From: JAKFWI01 sp050246435
Lineage (GTDB): Bacteria > Pseudomonadota > Alphaproteobacteria > Caulobacterales > Aquidulcibacteraceae
Direction: 5' to 3'
Assembly: GCA_050246435.1 (NCBI GenBank)
Contig: JBFWWB010000118.1
Coordinates: 1-7,970 of the forward strand
Length of the DNA stretch: 7,970 nucleotides
Shown: in pieces, positions 5,153-7,970 of the stretch
Layout of the letters: each line of letters starts with the position of its first letter
How positions within the stretch are numbered: position 1 is the first letter of the stretch
Notes under the pieces: generated by a model
Seen by the model: the letters and a program-made list of their open reading frames with translations, nothing else
What the model was told of the DNA's origin: nothing
The model's database searches: none
Position numbers and translations under genes: made by a program

Positions 5153-6575
5153 GTCTGGTTCGAAGTCCAAATCTCAGCCGCCCGAAGGCCAGGCCATGTG
5201 GGGCGGGCGCTTCGCCGCCAAGCCGCACGCGACGATGCAGGCGATCAACGCCTCCATCGACGTCGATCAGCGCCTTTGGCGCGAGGACATTGCGGGCTCG
5301 AAAGCGCACGCCGCGATGCTCGCCGCGCAAGGCATCATTAGCGGCGAGGACAACGCCGCGATACAGGCCGGGCTGGATCAGATCGCCGCGGAGATCGAAG
5401 CTGGCGCCTTCGTGTTCGCGCAGGATCTGGAAGACATCCATCTGAATATCGAAGCGCGGCTGGCCGAACGGATCGGTGAAGCCGGCCGGCGTCTGCACAC
5501 CGCGCGCTCGCGCAACGATCAAGTCGCCACCGATTTCCGCCTGTGGGCGCGCGCCGCGGCGGGCGAGGCGGAAGCAGCCCTCGCCGCCGTCCAACGCGTT
5601 CTGGCGCGCCAGGCCGAGGCGCACGCCGATTGGATCATGCCGGGCTTTACGCATCTGCAGACGGCGCAGCCGATCACGCTGGGCCATCATCTGCTCGCCT
5701 ATGTGGAGATGTTCGCGCGCGATCGCCGCCGCCTCGCGGCAGCCGCGGCCGGCAACAACGAAAGCCCGTTGGGCGCAGCAGCGCTGGCCGGCACCGGCTT
5801 CCCGATCGACCGCGACGCCACCGCCCGCGCGCTGGGCTTCGCGCGCCCGGCCGCCAATTCGCTCGACGCCGTATCCGCGCGCGATTTCGCGCTGGAGCTG
5901 CTAGCGGCCCTTTCCATCGCCGCGACGCATCTTTCGCGCCTCGCGGAAGAAATTGTGCTGTGGACGAGCCCGCAATTCGCCTTCGCCCGGCTGAGCGACG
6001 CGTGGTCCACCGGCTCCTCGATCATGCCGCAAAAGCGCAATCCGGACGCCGCCGAGCTGATCCGTGCCAAAGCCGCGCGCATCGGCGCCGATTTCGCCGC
6101 CCTCAACGCAATCGTGCAGAAGCTGCCCTTGGCCTACGCCAAGGATTTGCAGGAAGATAAGGCGCTGACCTTCGCCGCGTTCGACGCGTTCATCCTCAGC
6201 GCGCAGGCGATGGCCGGCATGCTGGAGACGATCGCCTTCGATCGCGCGGCGCTGCGCGCGGCGGCTGGGCGCGGCTATTCCACCGCGACCGATCTCGCCG
6301 ATTGGCTTGTGCGCGCGCAGGGCGCGGCCTTTCGCGACGCCCATCACGTCGTCGGCGCTGTGGTGAAGCGCGCCGAAGCGCTGGGCGTGGCCGATCTTTC
6401 CGCGTTGCCGCTGGGCGAGGCGCAAGCGATCGATCCGCGCATCACGCAGGAAGCGCTCGATCTTCTCTCGGTGGAGCGCGCGGCGGAAAGTCGTGCTAGC
6501 TACGGGGGCGCCGCGCCCGCGCGGGTGCGCGAACAGGCGGCGTTGTGGCGCCAGCGGTTGGGAGAAGAAGAATGA
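5151..6575 (+). CDS. argH: Argininosuccinate lyase
   Basis: It splits argininosuccinate into arginine and fumarate, the last step of arginine synthesis; cytoplasmic homotetramer. The product is 474 residues from this ATG. Seen in order: MWGGRF at 16-21, DIAGSKAHAAML, HLNIEARL, HTARSRNDQVATDFRLW near 116-132, THLQTAQP with the catalytic-region His168, and the fumarase/aspartase-superfamily signature GSSIMPQKRNPD at 288-299 with the catalytic loop serines 289-290. All are intact. The start is uncertain. ATG 5151 gives a 15-residue tail and has no ribosome site. ATG 5196 gives 459 residues, close to E. coli length, with GAAGG seven bases upstream. I kept the longer form because short variable tails before MWGGRF are common. 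The stop overlaps the next ATG (ATGA). Any argH promoter must lie within the divergent tlpA-like gene. Confidence 0.96.
   Translation: MSGSKSKSQPPEGQAMWGGRFAAKPHATMQAINASIDVDQRLWREDIAGSKAHAAMLAAQGIISGEDNAAIQAGLDQIAAEIEAGAFVFAQDLEDIHLNIEARLAERIGEAGRRLHTARSRNDQVATDFRLWARAAAGEAEAALAAVQRVLARQAEAHADWIMPGFTHLQTAQPITLGHHLLAYVEMFARDRRRLAAAAAGNNESPLGAAALAGTGFPIDRDATARALGFARPAANSLDAVSARDFALELLAALSIAATHLSRLAEEIVLWTSPQFAFARLSDAWSTGSSIMPQKRNPDAAELIRAKAARIGADFAALNAIVQKLPLAYAKDLQEDKALTFAAFDAFILSAQAMAGMLETIAFDRAALRAAAGRGYSTATDLADWLVRAQGAAFRDAHHVVGAVVKRAEALGVADLSALPLGEAQAIDPRITQEALDLLSVERAAESRASYGGAAPARVREQAALWRQRLGEEE
5184..5188 (+). promoter_or_regulatory. Possible ribosome binding site for an internal argH start
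   Basis: GAAGG lies seven bases before the in-frame ATG at 5196, which would begin the protein at MWGGRF. It is the only Shine-Dalgarno-like sequence near either argH start candidate, and so argues for the shorter protein. Confidence 0.35.
6561..6564 (+). promoter_or_regulatory. Ribosome binding site of the lptM-like gene
   Basis: GGAG in a purine-rich run sits seven bases before the ATG at 6572, inside the last codons of argH. It supports this start over an upstream in-frame TTG at 6545. Confidence 0.6.
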
Positions 6576-6814
6576 GGCTGCGCCTACTGGCCGCCGCGCT
6601 GATTTTCGCGCTGTCGGGATGCGGCGTGCGCGGCTCGTTGGAACGGCCCGCGCCGATGTGGGGCGAAGCGCGCGCGCAATACGAGGCCGAGCAGGCGCGT
6701 ATGAAGCAGGCCGGTGAAACGCCCGCCTCCGTCACGCCGCCGCTCTCGCCGGAGCCGCAGCCCCCAATTCAGCCCGTTCCGCGTTCGCCGATCCAGGCGC
6801 CGTTGCCGCAATAG
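6572..6814 (+). CDS. lptM: Small LptM-like lipoprotein
   Basis: An 80-residue predicted lipoprotein. Residues 1-16 are a signal with MRLR and a hydrophobic core. The lipobox is LSGC with the lipidated Cys17, followed by GVRGSL, matching the LSGCG-x-x-G-x-L pattern of the LptM (YifL) family. E. coli LptM helps assembly of the LPS translocon LptDE at the outer membrane. The rest is hydrophilic, with a Pro-rich C-terminal tail from about residue 57 (PPLSPEPQPP, then PVPRSPIQAPLPQ), probably disordered. It overlaps the argH stop by ATGA and lies 9 bp before lysA. Small lipoproteins of this type next to lysA or dapF are also known in Pseudomonas (lppL-lysA-dapF) and E. coli (lptM next to dapF), which supports the call. 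The lipoprotein call is strong; the LptDE role is inferred. Confidence 0.82.
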   Translation: MRLRLLAAALIFALSGCGVRGSLERPAPMWGEARAQYEAEQARMKQAGETPASVTPPLSPEPQPPIQPVPRSPIQAPLPQ

Positions 6815-6823
6815 GCGCGCGCC

Positions 6824-7970
6824 ATGCATCATTTCGACTATCGCGACGGCGTGCTGCATTGCGAGGGCGTGAGCCTCGCCGACATCGCCGCCCGCCACGG
6901 CACGCCGGCCTACGTGTATTCGCGCGCCACGATCGAGCGCCATTACGATGTGTTCAAGGCCGCCTTCGCGCCGCGCACGGTGCTGATCGCCTATGCGGTG
7001 AAAGCCAATTCCAATCTCGCCGTGCTGGCCGCACTCGCCGCCCGCGGCGCCGGCGCCGACACGGTCTCCGCCGGCGAGATCGTACGCGCGCTGAAAGCCG
7101 GCGTGCCGCCAGAGCGCATCATCTTCTCCGGCGTCGGCAAGACGGAATCCGAAATCGAATTCGCGTGCGCGAACGCGATCCATCAGATCAATGTCGAAAG
7201 CATCGCCGAGCTCGACATGGTGGAGGCGGTGGCGCGCCGCGCGCACGCGCGCCCGGGCGTGGCCATCCGCGTCAATCCCGCCATCGGGGCCGGCGCACAC
7301 GGCAAGATCAGCACCGGCGGCGAAGATGCGAAATTCGGGGTGAGCCCGCAGGACGCGCTGGCGCTGTATGCGCGCGCCGCGAGAAGCTCTCACCTGAAGG
7401 CGCAAGGGCTCGCGGTGCATATCGGCAGCCAGATTCGCGATCTGTCGCCGCTGGCGGAGGCGTTCGGCGTCGTCCGCCGCATGGCGGAGCAATTGCGCGG
7501 CGAGGGCATGGGCGTGGAGCGGCTCGATCTCGGCGGGGGACTCGGCGTTCCATATTTCAACGAGCCCGATCCCCCGCCGCCGGCGGAATACGCCGCAATG
7601 GTCGAGCGCGCGTTCGCGGGCATGGACATCGATCTTGCGTTCGAGCCGGGCCGGTTGATCGTGGCGAACGCCGGCATCCTGCTGTCGCGCGTGATCCGCG
7701 TGCAGACGCGTGCGGCGGCGCCCATCCTGGTGGTCGACGCCGCGATGAACGACCTCATTCGCCCCGCCATGTACGACGCCTATCACGACATCCAGCCCGT
7801 GCGCGAAGCCGATCGCGGCGCTGCGCGCGCGGCGATGGATGTGGTCGGGCCGATCTGCGAAACCGGCGACACCTTCGCCCGCGCCCGGCCGCTGCCGCCG
7901 CTGGCGGCGGGCGATCTCGTGGCGTTCATGACCGCGGGCGCCTATGGCTCGGTGATGAGTTCCACGTACA
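6824..7970 (+). CDS. lysA: Diaminopimelate decarboxylase (C-terminus beyond the window)
   Basis: A PLP enzyme that decarboxylates meso-diaminopimelate to L-lysine, the last step of lysine synthesis. The window holds 382 codons; the family is usually around 420, so only a short C-terminal piece is missing. Seen in order: AYAVKANSN with the PLP-binding Lys60, HIGSQI with His199, DLGGGLG at 235-241 (phosphate loop), FEPGR at 273-277, VDAAMNDLIRPAMYDAYH near 304-321, GPICETGD with the active-site Cys345, and AGAYGSVMSSTY at 371-382, where the window stops. All key residues are intact. The ATG at 6824 gives the normal N-terminus; upstream there is only a weak AGG at 6813-6815, so translation may lean on the gene just before it. 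It is co-directional with argH and the lipoprotein gene, making an argH-lptM-lysA operon likely. Confidence 0.96.
   Translation, partial: MHHFDYRDGVLHCEGVSLADIAARHGTPAYVYSRATIERHYDVFKAAFAPRTVLIAYAVKANSNLAVLAALAARGAGADTVSAGEIVRALKAGVPPERIIFSGVGKTESEIEFACANAIHQINVESIAELDMVEAVARRAHARPGVAIRVNPAIGAGAHGKISTGGEDAKFGVSPQDALALYARAARSSHLKAQGLAVHIGSQIRDLSPLAEAFGVVRRMAEQLRGEGMGVERLDLGGGLGVPYFNEPDPPPPAEYAAMVERAFAGMDIDLAFEPGRLIVANAGILLSRVIRVQTRAAAPILVVDAAMNDLIRPAMYDAYHDIQPVREADRGAARAAMDVVGPICETGDTFARARPLPPLAAGDLVAFMTAGAYGSVMSSTY

Noticed and set aside
4845..5690. 281-codon minus-strand frame spanning argH and the tlpA-like gene
   Set aside because: It overlaps two recognisable genes, and its product shows no domain. 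GC-driven lack of stops explains it.
6584..7786. 400-codon minus-strand frame opposite the lipoprotein gene and lysA
   Set aside because: His/Arg/Ala-rich shadow. LysA motifs in the opposite frame are complete, so this is not a gene.
1..7970. A new defence, mobile or biosynthetic system
   Set aside because: All nine genes belong to known housekeeping or envelope families in plausible neighbourhoods, with uniform GC-rich codon use. No transposase, integrase, direct-repeat array or unexplained gene cluster is visible.

Overview
The window is GC-rich DNA packed with genes on both strands. Its gene content and gene neighbourhoods point to an alphaproteobacterium, possibly a Caulobacter or Hyphomonas relative. 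The markers are an ArsR-type regulator fused to a methyltransferase ahead of metF and metH, and a TlpA-like gene diverging from an argH-lptM-lysA run. This placement rests on recognising proteins and neighbourhoods; no search was run. I see no mobile element, tRNA, rRNA or CRISPR array, and no sign of horizontal transfer.

Left part (1-2848, minus strand): a three-gene methionine/one-carbon unit. It runs from an ArsR-type winged-helix protein fused to a SAM-binding methyltransferase-like domain, to metF (methylenetetrahydrofolate reductase), to the start of metH (cobalamin-dependent methionine synthase, cut by the window edge). Both junctions are 4-base ATGA stop/start overlaps. MetF makes the 5-methyl-THF that MetH uses to methylate homocysteine. 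The regulator probably senses SAM or SAH and sits in the unit it most likely controls. Two interlocked inverted repeats lie at its 5' end and are the best operator candidate in the window.

Middle (2849-4539, plus strand): a short AT-richer divergent promoter region, then mlaA (vacJ) and mlaC, again with an ATGA overlap. These are the outer-membrane and periplasmic parts of the Mla phospholipid trafficking pathway. The MlaA-like protein has no cysteine at all, so it cannot be a lipoprotein of the usual kind.

Right part (4544-7970): a membrane-anchored TlpA-type thioredoxin-like protein on the minus strand is convergent with mlaC (4-bp gap). Its start codon is packed against, or shares bases with, that of argH on the plus strand. 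argH (argininosuccinate lyase) is followed by a small LptM-type lipoprotein (ATGA overlap), then lysA (diaminopimelate decarboxylase, cut by the right edge after 382 codons).

Almost everything is ordinary core metabolism and envelope biology. I found no convincing new multi-gene system. The points worth a second look are the regulator's operator and start, the cysteine-free MlaA, and the zero-spacing argH/tlpA-like divergence.
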